Shown: in pieces, positions 37,096-49,290 of the stretch
Layout of the letters: each line of letters opens with the position of its first letter
How positions within the stretch are numbered: the first letter of the stretch is position 1
Source of the DNA: Kushneria aurantia DSM 21353
GTDB taxonomy: Bacteria; Pseudomonadota; Gammaproteobacteria; Pseudomonadales; Halomonadaceae
Length of the DNA stretch: 64,000 nt
Assembly: GCF_000382245.1 (NCBI RefSeq)
Contig: NZ_KB907873.1
Span: 1 to 64,000, forward strand
Direction: 5' to 3'
Translations under genes and position numbers: made by a program
The notes under the pieces: generated by a model
What the model was told of the DNA's origin: nothing
What the model saw: the letters and a program-made list of their open reading frames with translations, nothing else
The model's database searches: none

Positions 37096-37124
37096 AAAAG
37101 CGCACCGCCGCAATGGCGATGCGC
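37096..37124 (-). terminator. Terminator after adk
   Basis: On the minus strand a 10-bp stem (GCGCATCGCC with GGCGGTGCGC, one G-U pair) with a 5-nt loop is followed by TTTT. It lies 39 bases beyond the adk stop codon. Confidence 0.75.
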
Positions 37125-37163
37125 ATCGGGTAGTGCATATGACACGCCAGCTACTCTGACGCT

Positions 37164-37862
<699 letters not shown>

Positions 37863-37973
37863 TTAATGGCCAGGGCAAAATGCAAACCGCAACGATACCG
37901 ACAGCACCGCGCGCGGCACAAGCCGAGTGTGGCAAATTGCGACATTTTGCCAGGTATGGGCGCCACAGCGACG

Positions 37974-37997
37974 AAAAAGCGGCCCCGCAGGGCCGCT
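37974..37997 (-). terminator. Terminator of the aceE-aceF operon
   Basis: AGCGGCCC and GGGCCGCT (37978-37985, 37990-37997) form a perfect 8-bp stem with loop CGCA, followed on the minus strand by TTTTT. It lies 24 bases beyond the aceF stop codon. Confidence 0.9.
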
Positions 37998-38020
37998 GGC
38001 AGTCACCAATGGCGTGCGAC

Positions 38021-40111
38021 TTACATTGTCAGCCGCCGTATATCGCTCAGAAGTGACGCAAGGAAGGCGGTAAAACGCGCCGCGTCGGCGCCGTTGACCG
38101 CTCGGTGGTCGTAGGAGAGCGACAGCGGCATCATCAGCCGCGGCGCAAACTCGCTACCGTTCCAGACCGGCTTCATCTGCGATTTGGAGACGCCCAGAAT
38201 CGCCACTTCCGGGGCGTTGACGATCGGCGTGAAAGCAGTACCGCCGATCGAGCCGAGACTCGAAATGGTAAAGCAGCCGCCCTGCATCTCGTCGCGCTTG
38301 AGCTTGCCCTCCTGAGCGCGCCCGGCCAGCTCGATCACCTCTTTCGCCAGTTCGATAATGCCTTTCTGATCCACGTCGCGGATCACCGGCACCATCAGAC
38401 CGTTGGGCGTATCGACCGCCACGCCGATATGGAAGTACTTCTTCTGGATGATTTTATCGCCATCCGGGTGCAGCGAGACGTTGAACTGCGGGAAACGCTC
38501 CAGGGCACGCGCCGCGGCCTTGATCATGAAGGGCAGCGGTGTGAGTTTCGCGCCCTGCTGCTGCGCCTCATCCTTCATCGCCTTGCGGAAGTCTTCCAGC
38601 TCGGTGATGTCGGCCTCGTCGAACTGGGTCACGTGGGGCACGTTGAGCCAGCTACGATGCAGGTTGGTGGCACCCGCCTTCATCAGGCGGCCCATGGGCT
38701 TCTCCTCGACCTCGCCGAACTGGCTGAAGTCGATCGCCGGAATCGGCGGAATACCGCCACCCTGGGCAGCACCTGCAGCGGAGGCAGCGGACTGGCCGCC
38801 CTCCCTGCGCGTTTTCATCACCTGCTTGACGAAGGCATCGACGTCCTCCTTCAGCACGCGATCCTTCGGGCCGCTGGGCTTGACCTCGGTCAGGTCGACG
38901 CCCAGCTCGCGGGCCATTAGACGCACTGCGGGACCGGCATGGACGCGGCTGCCACCCTTGCCCTGGCCGGGAGCGGCTTCACCGCCGTAGGCGCCCTCGT
39001 CCTTTTTCGCCGCGTCGGGCTGATCCTTGCCGCCACTTTTCTTTGACGGCTGTTTTTTGCCCTTGTCAGCGCTTTTCTTCGCACTATCATCGCCGGACGA
39101 TTTCGCATCGTCCTTTTTCGACTGCTTCGGCTTGCCGGATCCGCCGGCGCCGGCGACCTCGATATAGCCGATCAGATCGCCCTCGGAGACGCTGTCGCCC
39201 TCCTTGACGCTGATCTCGACCACCCTGCCCTTGTAGGGGCTGGGCACGTCCATCGACGCCTTGTCGGACTCCAGCGTGATCAGCGCGTCTTCCGCGTTGA
39301 TCTCGTCGCCTTCACTGACCGCTACCTCGATGATCTCGACGCCTTCACTGCCGCCGATATCGGGCACACGCAGCTCCCTGCGACCGCCTTCACCCTCTTC
39401 GTCGTCGCCGTCGTCATCTTCGTCGGCTTCGTCGTCATGGTCATCCGTGGCGGCGTCAGCGCTGTCGTCTTCGTCGCTGTCATCGTCGCCGTCGTCATCC
39501 CCATCGCCGGCGATCTCCATGGTGGCGATCAGGTCGCCCTCGGAGACGCTGTCGCCCTCCTTCACTTCGAGCGACACCAGCTTGCCGCTGTACGGGCTGG
39601 GCACGTCCATCGACGCCTTGTCGGACTCCAGCGTAATCAGCGCATCCTCCTCGCTGATATCGTCACCTTCGCTGACCGGGATCTCGATGATCTCGACGCC
39701 CTCGCTGCCGCCGATATCGGGCACGCGCACCTCGACGGTACGCTTGCCGCCGCCGGAAGAGGTCTTCTTCGGCTTCTCTTTCTCGACGTCGGACTCGTCG
39801 GCCTCGGCCTGCTCCTCATCCGCGTCATTATTCTGGTCGTCGGCGTCCTCTTCGGGCTCGCCATCCTCTTCGCCTTCCGCTTCCAGCTCGAGAATGTCGT
39901 CACCCTCGGAAACCTTGTCACCTTCACTGACCAGCAGTTTCTTTACCTTGCCGGCCTTCGGTGCGGGGACGTCCATCGACGCCTTGTCGGACTCCAGCGT
40001 GATCATGGTGTCCTCGGCCTCGATGCTGTCACCGGCCTGGATCGGGATCTCGATGATCTCGACCCCTTCGCTACCCCCGATATCGGGGACCTTTATGATT
40101 TCACTACTCAA
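38021..40111 (-). CDS. aceF: Pyruvate dehydrogenase E2 (dihydrolipoamide acetyltransferase), three lipoyl domains
   Basis: A 696-residue E2 core protein. Three lipoyl domains carry lipoate-bearing Lys43, Lys165 and Lys284, each in ESDKASMDVP. They are joined by strikingly acidic linkers (Asp/Glu-rich around 80-112 and 202-243) rather than the usual Ala/Pro linkers, then a Lys/Ser/Asp linker, a peripheral subunit-binding domain at about 392-428, and the acetyltransferase domain with active-site His669 in DHRAVNGADAARF. It accepts acetyl groups from E1 and makes acetyl-CoA. It follows aceE by 65 bases with a hairpin between. The acidic linkers fit a halophile. Confidence 0.97.
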   Translation of the reverse strand: MSSEIIKVPDIGGSEGVEIIEIPIQAGDSIEAEDTMITLESDKASMDVPAPKAGKVKKLLVSEGDKVSEGDDILELEAEGEEDGEPEEDADDQNNDADEEQAEADESDVEKEKPKKTSSGGGKRTVEVRVPDIGGSEGVEIIEIPVSEGDDISEEDALITLESDKASMDVPSPYSGKLVSLEVKEGDSVSEGDLIATMEIAGDGDDDGDDDSDEDDSADAATDDHDDEADEDDDGDDEEGEGGRRELRVPDIGGSEGVEIIEVAVSEGDEINAEDALITLESDKASMDVPSPYKGRVVEISVKEGDSVSEGDLIGYIEVAGAGGSGKPKQSKKDDAKSSGDDSAKKSADKGKKQPSKKSGGKDQPDAAKKDEGAYGGEAAPGQGKGGSRVHAGPAVRLMARELGVDLTEVKPSGPKDRVLKEDVDAFVKQVMKTRREGGQSAASAAGAAQGGGIPPIPAIDFSQFGEVEEKPMGRLMKAGATNLHRSWLNVPHVTQFDEADITELEDFRKAMKDEAQQQGAKLTPLPFMIKAAARALERFPQFNVSLHPDGDKIIQKKYFHIGVAVDTPNGLMVPVIRDVDQKGIIELAKEVIELAGRAQEGKLKRDEMQGGCFTISSLGSIGGTAFTPIVNAPEVAILGVSKSQMKPVWNGSEFAPRLMMPLSLSYDHRAVNGADAARFTAFLASLLSDIRRLTM

Positions 40112-40139
40112 GGTCGCGCTCCTTTCATCCGGCCGTGGC

Positions 40140-40157
40140 CGCCGGGCGCACCCGGCG
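40140..40157 (-). promoter_or_regulatory. Hairpin in the aceE-aceF junction
   Basis: CGCCGGG and CCCGGCG form a perfect 7-bp stem with a 4-nt loop in the 65-base gap between aceE and aceF. No T-run follows. It may stabilise or process the operon mRNA. Confidence 0.5.
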
Positions 40158-40176
40158 ACACCGCGTATTTAACGCC

Positions 40177-42858
<2,682 letters not shown>

Positions 42859-43219
42859 AGACGTCTCTCCGAATGAAGATAGGTTTCAGCGGGCTCTTCT
42901 GGAGCCTCGATCGCTTTTTGGCGGGTCGGCCCTTCTGGTGGGGCCATGTGCTCTGTTAAAGAGCCTCCGGAATACGTCGTTTGATAGCCGCAGGGATCGA
43001 GCGGCCGGCACGGATCGGCGGCACTGGGGCCGTGTCGAAAACCCTGATGGGTAGCCATCAACGAAGCAGGTCAAACCCTGGAAAAGGGCGCTCTGATCGG
43101 GTAACGAAGATACCGCAAACCTGCAGTCATGCCAATTGAAGCGGCTGCAACCCCTTCAATTCGGGCCGTTTGATTGCTCTCATCGCCGGTCGCGACCCGT
43201 CTATGCAGTAAAAGGATAG
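42859..43219 (-). other. Intergenic region upstream of aceE
   Basis: No supportable gene lies here. It should hold the aceE promoter; a ribosome-binding site (GGAGAG) is visible just before the aceE start. On the minus strand GGCCC and GGGCC around 42930-42950 can pair, suggesting leader structure. I found no convincing -10/-35 pair. A 75-codon open frame (43071-43298) overlaps the ampD 3' end and looks non-coding. Confidence 0.6.
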
Positions 43220-43804
43220 TCACGACGACACCACCGAGCCAGCAGCCACCAATGGCGAATTGCCACACCCCCGCGATAGCAGTAGATGCAGATAGCACCA
43301 GTCGAAGCTCGGCCCGGGGTCGCGCTTGCGCAGCGGCGCGATCTGCTCATGCCCCACCAGCCGCGAGCGATCAATGCCTTCATAGTGGCACTCGAGCGTC
43401 GCTATCGTCCTCGCCAGGGCGCTGTACTGTGCCGCCGTAAAGGGGCGCTCGTCGCCTTCCAGCTCGATGCCGAGACTGAAATCGTTGAGCGCCCGGCGCC
43501 CCTGCCAGCGCGAGCGACCAGCGTGCCAGGCGCGACGGTCGAAGGGGACGAACTGCGTGATACTGCCGTCGCGGCGAATCAGCAGATGGGCCGAGACGCG
43601 CAGATGCGCAATGGTGGCAAAAAAGGGATGGGCACGGGGCTCGAGCCGATTGGTAAAAAGCGCCTCGATGGCGTCACCGCCGAACTCTCCCGGCGGCAGA
43701 CTGATCGAATGCACCACGATCAATGACAGCTCGCCGGAGGGGCGCGCATCGCAGTTGGGTGAGTCGATATGCCGCGCTCCGACCAGCCGATGAGCGTCGA
43801 TCAT
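43220..43804 (-). CDS. ampD: 1,6-anhydro-N-acetylmuramyl-L-alanine amidase AmpD
   Basis: A 194-residue zinc amidase of the amidase_2 family. Zinc ligands expected from Citrobacter AmpD are present as His32 (VVHSIS), His152 (GHEQIAP) and Asp162 (RDPGP), with catalytic Glu114 or Glu116 in GIELEG and Lys160. There is no signal peptide, so it is the cytoplasmic enzyme that recycles anhydro-muropeptides and keeps ampC-type induction off. ATG 43804 follows GGGAGG; a TTG 15 bases upstream is unlikely. It lies 30 bases after a small membrane-protein gene. Confidence 0.94.
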   Translation of the reverse strand: MIDAHRLVGARHIDSPNCDARPSGELSLIVVHSISLPPGEFGGDAIEALFTNRLEPRAHPFFATIAHLRVSAHLLIRRDGSITQFVPFDRRAWHAGRSRWQGRRALNDFSLGIELEGDERPFTAAQYSALARTIATLECHYEGIDRSRLVGHEQIAPLRKRDPGPSFDWCYLHLLLSRGCGNSPLVAAGSVVSS

Positions 43805-43834
43805 GGCAGCCTCCCTCAATGTCGAACGCCCCGC

Positions 43835-44323
43835 TCAGGAGCTCGAGGCAGAATGCGCGGTAGCGGGCAGGCGTTGCTCGAAGGCGTCGATAAAGCGCTG
43901 CCGGTCGGCACGGCTCAGCAGCCCGATTGGCAGCAGATGCCGGCGGCGTTCGCTATGCAGTCGCAGCACCATCGCGCTACCGGTACGCTTTTCGACGGCG
44001 GCAATATTGCGATAATCGATATCCACCAGCCGCGGCTTCCAGGCCGGGCCGCCAATGTAGCGCAGCCGCTGTGCTTCGAGCCGTAGTACCGGTGACAGCC
44101 GTCGTCGTGTCGACAGATTGTTGCCGATCATCAGCCCCCAGGCGAGCAGGCCCAGCGCGATCGGCACCACCGGCCAGACCCGCCCACTCTGCCAGGCATG
44201 CACCATCAGGGTGATGGCGCCGGCCATCGAAAAGGCAAAGGCGACACCCAGCAGCGTCGTGTTGAGACGCTTTTCGGTCAGCAGCAGGGGTGTCGCATCA
44301 GCGCTGTCGTCGCGGTTGTTCAT
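43835..44323 (-). CDS. Hypothetical membrane protein with two N-terminal spans
   Basis: A 162-residue protein with two hydrophobic segments at about 22-43 and 48-66, then a basic cytoplasmic-type domain of about 95 residues (RRRLSPVLRLEAQRLRYIGGP, then a DIDYRNIAAVEKRTG stretch). The second half resembles the beta-rich PH-like domains of small bacterial membrane proteins, but I cannot name the family. It precedes ampD by 30 bases on the same strand and may be cotranscribed with it. Start at the ATG following GAGAG; an upstream in-frame ATG at 44368 lacks a site. Unknown function. Confidence 0.7.
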   Translation of the reverse strand: MNNRDDSADATPLLLTEKRLNTTLLGVAFAFSMAGAITLMVHAWQSGRVWPVVPIALGLLAWGLMIGNNLSTRRRLSPVLRLEAQRLRYIGGPAWKPRLVDIDYRNIAAVEKRTGSAMVLRLHSERRRHLLPIGLLSRADRQRFIDAFEQRLPATAHSASSS

Positions 44324-44421
44324 GCTCTCTTTTTCCATGGTCGGAAACTGTCGGCGTAGGCAATGCATTTTGACCGCAGATCGCCGCCAATGATCCCCGA
44401 TGCATCGCAGTAGCTGGCATA

Positions 44422-45168
44422 ATGGCCGTCATGACAGATTTTACGGCCGCTCGGCTGCCTCCGCTCGACATCATCGCCACCGTTGAAAGCTGCTACCCGG
44501 ACAAATTCGGCGTGCCGCGTCAGCCGGGTCTGGCGCCCTCCGCGACCGCCCGCCTGCGGCTGCTCGCCCCCTTTGATCAGGCCGAGTGCGTACGTGGGCT
44601 CGAACATTTCAGCCATCTTTGGATCAGCTTTGTGTTTCATCACAGCCCGCAGCGCTGGACGCCGCTGGTACGCCCGCCGCGGCTGGGCGGCAATCGCCGC
44701 ATCGGCGTTTTCGCCTCGCGCTCGACCCACCGGCCCAACCGGCTGGGGCTGTCACTGGTCGAGTTGACCGGCATCCGCTACGAACCCGGGCCGGTGCTGG
44801 AGCTGCGCGGTCACGATCTGATCGATGCCACCCCGGTGGTGGATATCAAACCCTGGCTGCCCTGGGCCGACAGCGCTGAAAGCGCCCGCGCCGGCTTCGC
44901 CCCCGAACCGCCACCGCAGCTGCCGGTGGCACTGACACCCGCCTGCGAGGCGCAGCTTGCAGAGCGTCACGACGGTCAAGCGCTGCGCACTCTGATCAGC
45001 GAGGTGCTGGCGCAGGACCCGCGTCCCGCCTACCGCCGCCGACGCGACGACGAGCGGGTCTACGGCGTGCGTCTACATGATCTCGACGTGCGCTTTCGCA
45101 TTACGTGTGACGACCAGGGCGTCGCCCGTGTCCGGGTCGAGGCGCTGGTCGAGATAGCAAGCCGGTAG
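44422..45168 (+). CDS. trmO: tRNA (N6-threonylcarbamoyladenosine(37)-N6)-methyltransferase TrmO
   Basis: A 248-residue member of the TsaA/YaeB family. Characteristic blocks are PDKFGVPRQPGLAPSA, LEHFSHLWISFVFH, GVFASRSTHRPNRLGLS and ATPVVDIKPWLPWAD. TrmO methylates t6A37 of tRNA-Thr to m6t6A. Interestingly tsaB, another t6A gene, is in the window but not adjacent. ATGs at 44422 and 44431 are both possible starts; no clear ribosome-binding site distinguishes them. Convergent with purC. Confidence 0.93.
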   Translation: MAVMTDFTAARLPPLDIIATVESCYPDKFGVPRQPGLAPSATARLRLLAPFDQAECVRGLEHFSHLWISFVFHHSPQRWTPLVRPPRLGGNRRIGVFASRSTHRPNRLGLSLVELTGIRYEPGPVLELRGHDLIDATPVVDIKPWLPWADSAESARAGFAPEPPPQLPVALTPACEAQLAERHDGQALRTLISEVLAQDPRPAYRRRRDDERVYGVRLHDLDVRFRITCDDQGVARVRVEALVEIASR

Positions 45169-45183
45169 GCGGCAATCGCCCTG

Positions 45184-45897
45184 TCAGCCAAAATCGACGC
45201 CGATACGCCGGCCGACCTCTTCATAGGCTTCGATCACACCACCCAGCCCCTGGCGGAAGCGATCCTTGTCCATCTTTTCGCGGGTGGTGGCGTCCCACAG
45301 CCGGCAGCCGTCAGGGGAAAACTCGTCGCCCAGCATCACCTCGCCATGAAACAGGCCGAACTCCAGCTTGTAGTCGACCAGCAGCAGATTCCCGTCGAGA
45401 AACAGCTTTTTGAGGATGTCGTTGATAGCGAAGGTCAGTTCGCGAGCGCGCTCGAGATGCTCGCGCCGCGCCCAGCCGAAGGTGTCGGCCAGCGATTCGT
45501 TGATCATCGGGTCGCCCTTCTCGTCATTCTTGAGAAAGAGCTCGAAGGTGGGCGGCGTCAGCTCGATGCCCTCCTCGACGCCGAGACGACGGCACAGCCC
45601 GCCGGCGGCAAGGTTACGCACCACGCACTCCACCGGCATCATGGTCAGGCGCTTGACCTCGCACTCGGTATCGGAGCGCAGCCGCTCGAAATGCACCGGA
45701 ATACCGGCCTCCCGGAGTCTGGTCATGATGAAGGCGTTGAAGCGGTTGTTGACCTTGCCCTTGCGCTCGAGCTGCTCGACCCGTTTGCCATCGAAGGCGC
45801 TGGTATCGTCGCGAAACTCGAGAATCAGGCGGTCCGGGTCGTCGGTTTCGAACACCGACTTGGCCTTTCCGGCGTACAACTGTTGGCGTTTTTCCAC
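45184..45897 (-). CDS. purC: Phosphoribosylaminoimidazole-succinocarboxamide (SAICAR) synthase
   Basis: A 237-residue ATP-dependent ligase of purine synthesis. It starts with the [14 protein letters not shown] block, then [27 protein letters not shown], and the final [24 protein letters not shown] start at 45897 gives exactly the E. coli length and alignment; an ATG 42 bases further upstream would add residues without similarity. Last gene of the dapA-bamC-MBL-purC cluster, 78 bases after the MBL gene. Confidence 0.96.
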   Translation of the reverse strand: MEKRQQLYAGKAKSVFETDDPDRLILEFRDDTSAFDGKRVEQLERKGKVNNRFNAFIMTRLREAGIPVHFERLRSDTECEVKRLTMMPVECVVRNLAAGGLCRRLGVEEGIELTPPTFELFLKNDEKGDPMINESLADTFGWARREHLERARELTFAINDILKKLFLDGNLLLVDYKLEFGLFHGEVMLGDEFSPDGCRLWDATTREKMDKDRFRQGLGGVIEAYEEVGRRIGVDFG

Positions 45898-45975
45898 GGT
45901 GCTCTTTCTCCACGGCGTTTGGTCACGGCCCGAGGCCATGTTATTGCAGAATCGAGGGTATCGGCGGACCCACCG

Positions 45976-46737
45976 CTACACCACCACCTGCCAGTCCAGC
46001 GGCTGTGTCTGGCAGGCAATGGCCAGACGGTCGTCGTCGCCATCCAGCAGCGGCCTCAGCGCATCGAAGGCCAGTTCGGGACGATTATTCTTTTCGGAAA
46101 GATGAGACGCAACCAGCCGCTGCATGCGATCGGTCCCCAGTTCGCGCAGCAGATCGAAGGCCTGAACGTTGGAGAGATGGCCCAGCCGGCCGCTCACACG
46201 ACGCTTGAGAGCCATCGGATAGGGGCCGTCGGCGAGCATCCGGGCATCGTGGTTGCACTCGATGAAAAGCGCGTCGCAGCGCTGGTAGCGCTTTACCACA
46301 TGGGGGGTGACGAACCCCAGATCGGTCAGCAACCCCAGTCGATGGCGATCGCTCTGCAGCAGATACTGCACCGGCTCACGAGCATCGTGGGGCACCGTCA
46401 CCGGCGTCACCTCGATATCGCCGATGACCACAGGGCGCTCCGGAACCACCAGCTCGACGCGGATATCGGCATCGGGCTGCAGCGCCAGCCAACTGCCGGC
46501 GGTCATGTAGAGCGGCAGCGCGAAGCGGCGCGCCAGCGACATTACGCCACGCACGTGGTCGATATGCTCGTGCGTGATCAGAATCGCCGTCAGCGTCGCC
46601 GGGTCGACCCCCAGCGACCACAGCCGCCGGGTGGCCTCGCGAATGCCGAAGCCGCAATCGACCAGCAGCGTGGTCTCGCCCCGGCTTGCCAGGGTGGCGT
46701 TACCATGGCTGCCGCTGCCCAACGAGGCAAAACGCAT
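45976..46737 (-). CDS. MBL-fold metal-dependent hydrolase
   Basis: A 253-residue metallo-beta-lactamase-fold protein of the YycJ-like group. The metal motif HEHIDH lies at 56-61, with later metal ligands in ECNHD and SHLSEKN. These enzymes often act as nucleases or phosphodiesterases; the substrate here is unknown. It starts at the base after which bamC ends (the single shared base), and is conserved between bamC and purC in pseudomonads and halomonads. No signal peptide. Confidence 0.88.
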   Translation of the reverse strand: MRFASLGSGSHGNATLASRGETTLLVDCGFGIREATRRLWSLGVDPATLTAILITHEHIDHVRGVMSLARRFALPLYMTAGSWLALQPDADIRVELVVPERPVVIGDIEVTPVTVPHDAREPVQYLLQSDRHRLGLLTDLGFVTPHVVKRYQRCDALFIECNHDARMLADGPYPMALKRRVSGRLGHLSNVQAFDLLRELGTDRMQRLVASHLSEKNNRPELAFDALRPLLDGDDDRLAIACQTQPLDWQVVV

Positions 46738-47672
46738 CAGCGCAGGGTCGAGGCCACGCTATCCAGAATCTCGCGCGCGACGCGCGGATCGACCGGCTGA
46801 TCGCTGCTGTCGGTGACCGTCACCAGCACGCCGCCACTGCTCGGCTCGACATGCAGACGATACTCGCCGGTGCGATCCGCCTCGCCCATAAAGGGCACCC
46901 AGCTCCCCTCGCCCTCGACGGTATAGTCGATGGTGAACACCCGTTCGCTGCGGTTCTGATCGATCAGACGGCGGCCGCCGGTCTCGTAGTTGTTCTCCAG
47001 CTGCCACGCCATTTCCGCCCAGGCACGGGGGAAGTCGAGCGCCAGCGCCAGCTGCCAGCGGTCGTCGCGACTCTCCAGCTGTACGCGGTCGTTACGCGAC
47101 AGATTCTGTGCCACCAGCGAGACGCCGCTGTCCGGCGCGCTGGCGGAGAGATACGCACTGATCGCATCGAGACAGCCATCGACGCTTGCACTGCCCTGCT
47201 GGCAGTAAACGTCGGTGGTATTACCGCGAATGCCCTGACGCAGCGAGATCACCCCGCGATCGGTAACGATACGCCCGCGATCACCGTCGATCGACTGCAC
47301 GTTGTAGCCGGACTGCTGCACGAACTGCTGCAGACGCGGCCAGATATTGCCGGGCGCAGCACCCACTACCAGCCAGCGGCTGCCGTCGGCACGACGGTTC
47401 TCGACGAAACTGCGGCGGCTGTCGCTGGTGGAAAGCGACTGCGGCCGCGGCGGCTCGAAACCGCCGCGCTCGGCAATAAAGTCGTTGCGGGTATCGGGAA
47501 CCGGCATGGCGTTCCGGGAACGCATGCGGTCGCGGGTTGGCGGCAGCGTCAGGGGTTCGCTCATCTGCGCCTCGGCGTACTCGCTGTTGCGGTCGTAATA
47601 GTAACCGCTCCCGCAGCCGCTCACGGCAATCAGTAGTGGCGCGATCGCCATCCAGCGGGTTGTATACCTCAT
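46737..47672 (-). CDS. bamC: Outer membrane assembly lipoprotein BamC
   Basis: A 311-residue lipoprotein (NlpB). The signal peptide ends in the lipobox IAVSGC with lipidated Cys20, followed by a polar, unstructured stretch of about 60 residues and two helix-grip domains, typical of BamC. It is a non-essential part of the BAM complex that inserts beta-barrel proteins. Its start overlaps the dapA stop by 4 bases. The remaining frame upstream overlaps dapA and is not coding. Confidence 0.88.
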   Translation of the reverse strand: MRYTTRWMAIAPLLIAVSGCGSGYYYDRNSEYAEAQMSEPLTLPPTRDRMRSRNAMPVPDTRNDFIAERGGFEPPRPQSLSTSDSRRSFVENRRADGSRWLVVGAAPGNIWPRLQQFVQQSGYNVQSIDGDRGRIVTDRGVISLRQGIRGNTTDVYCQQGSASVDGCLDAISAYLSASAPDSGVSLVAQNLSRNDRVQLESRDDRWQLALALDFPRAWAEMAWQLENNYETGGRRLIDQNRSERVFTIDYTVEGEGSWVPFMGEADRTGEYRLHVEPSSGGVLVTVTDSSDQPVDPRVAREILDSVASTLR

Positions 47673-48553
47673 TGCTCTATCACTCCGGCCAGCTGCAGTG
47701 CTTCGGCTACAGTCGGTTGATACTTTTCGGAAAGCCAGGTCAGCGGCAGTCGAATGCCGCGGTCGATCAAGCCCATATGGTTGAGCGCCCACTTGACCGG
47801 TATGGGGTTGGCCTCGATGCCCAGCACCGAGTGCAGCGGCATCAGGCGCGTATTGATCTGGTGGGCACGATCGTGATCGCCGCCCACCGCGGCAGTACAC
47901 AGCTCGTGCATGGAGCGCGGCGCCACGTTGGCGCTCACCGAAATGGCGCCGTGACCGCCGGCCAGCATGAACTCGCAGCTGGTGGGATCATCGCCCGAGT
48001 AGAGCGCGAAGTCGTAACCGCGCAGCCGCTCGATCAGGTCCTCGGCGCGCTCCAGGTTGCCGGTGGCATCCTTGAGGCCAATGATGTTGTCGACCTCGGC
48101 CAGCCGCAGGGTGGTCTCGTTGTAGAGATCGACGCCGGTACGACTCGGCACGTTGTACATGATGACCGGCAGATCACAGGCGCTGGCGACCGCACTGAAG
48201 TGCTGGTAAAGCCCTTCCTGGGTGGGGCGATTATAGTAGGGCGTTACAGAAAGACAGTAGTCGGCGCCTACCTCTCTGGCATAGCGCGCCAGCTCCACCG
48301 CCTCGGCGGTGGCGTTGGCCCCGGTACCGGCGATCACCGGCACCCGGCCGTTGACCTCCTCCACCACGGTACGAATCACGTCGAAGTGCTCGGCGAAACT
48401 CATGGTCGTGGGTTCGCCGGTGGTACCGGCCGCCACAATGGCGTCGGTACCGTGCTCGAGATGCCAGCCAACGTAGCGCCTGAGCGCTTCCCAGTCGATC
48501 GCACCATCGGTCTTCATGGGCGTCGCCAGAGCGACCATGCTGCCAGTGATCAT
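47669..48553 (-). CDS. dapA: 4-hydroxy-tetrahydrodipicolinate synthase
   Basis: A 294-residue TIM-barrel aldolase that condenses pyruvate and aspartate semialdehyde on the lysine and diaminopimelate pathway. Active-site residues are Tyr133 and Arg138 (MYNVPSRT) and the Schiff-base Lys161 in GLKDATGN; the [11 protein letters not shown] motif is at about 41-51. The ATG at 48553 follows AGGAGAGG at 8 bases, so the upstream ATG at 48574 was not used. First gene of dapA-bamC-MBL-purC; divergent from bcp with a 247-base gap. Confidence 0.96.
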   Translation of the reverse strand: MITGSMVALATPMKTDGAIDWEALRRYVGWHLEHGTDAIVAAGTTGEPTTMSFAEHFDVIRTVVEEVNGRVPVIAGTGANATAEAVELARYAREVGADYCLSVTPYYNRPTQEGLYQHFSAVASACDLPVIMYNVPSRTGVDLYNETTLRLAEVDNIIGLKDATGNLERAEDLIERLRGYDFALYSGDDPTSCEFMLAGGHGAISVSANVAPRSMHELCTAAVGGDHDRAHQINTRLMPLHSVLGIEANPIPVKWALNHMGLIDRGIRLPLTWLSEKYQPTVAEALQLAGVIEQ

Positions 48554-48800
48554 CCCGCCAACCTCTCCTGTCATAACATTGGACCTGTCCGTGGGAAAAA
48601 CGGACTCGGTGGCCGCAGGCATCCCGCAGGGGGCGCGTCGGCCGGGCTGTCGATGGTACTCGGCGCGCCGGCGCCTGTACAGCCGGCCGCGAGCGCAAAG
48701 GGGCGACGCACCCGGCATAACGTTACACTGGCAACACCGCCGGACTATCCTGGTGGACCCGCCGGTCCACTACCCGGCTCAAAGCAGAAGGAGCGACAGC

Positions 48801-49274
48801 ATGACCCTCGAGATCGGCGACACCGCACCGGATATCACCCTCGACGCCACCAGCGGCGAGCGCTTCAACCCGACCGCCTTTGCCGGCGAGCAGCTGGTGG
48901 TCTACTTCTACCCGAAGGACGCCACTCCCGGCTGTACTACCGAGGGGCAGAACTTTCGCGATCTGAGCGATGCCTTCAGCGCCGCCAATACCCGTATTGT
49001 CGGGGTCTCCCGCGACAGCCTGCGCCAGCATGAGAACTTCAAGGCCAAACACGAATTCGGCTTCGAGCTGGTCAGCGACCCCGACGAGCAGCTGTGTCGC
49101 GCCTTCGATGTCATCAAGCTCAAAAAACTCTACGGCAAGGAGCACGAGGGCATCGAGCGCAGTACCTTTCTGATCGACCGCGACGGCAAGATTGCCGCAG
49201 CGTGGCGCAAGGTAAAGGTCGACGGCCACGCCACCGAAGTGCTGGAAGCGGCGCGGACGCTCAACGACGACTGA
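48801..49274 (+). CDS. bcp: Thiol peroxidase Bcp (1-Cys-type peroxiredoxin)
   Basis: A 157-residue peroxiredoxin that reduces peroxides using thioredoxin or glutathione. Peroxidatic Cys45 lies in TPGCTTEGQNF. The second Cys present five residues later in E. coli Bcp is replaced, and the only other Cys is Cys96, so it is probably a 1-Cys or atypical Bcp. AAGGAG lies upstream of the ATG. It is convergent with the PerM gene, with a 16-base gap. Confidence 0.93.
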   Translation: MTLEIGDTAPDITLDATSGERFNPTAFAGEQLVVYFYPKDATPGCTTEGQNFRDLSDAFSAANTRIVGVSRDSLRQHENFKAKHEFGFELVSDPDEQLCRAFDVIKLKKLYGKEHEGIERSTFLIDRDGKIAAAWRKVKVDGHATEVLEAARTLNDD

Positions 49275-49290
49275 GCCGCTCGGCAACACT

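Noticed and set aside
39260-40100. Long DNA repeats as mobile or satellite sequence
   Set aside because: They encode the three lipoyl domains of AceF.
43071-43298. 75-codon minus-strand frame with a hydrophobic stretch upstream of aceE
   Set aside because: Overlaps the ampD 3' end in another frame, no ribosome-binding site, no similarity recognised.
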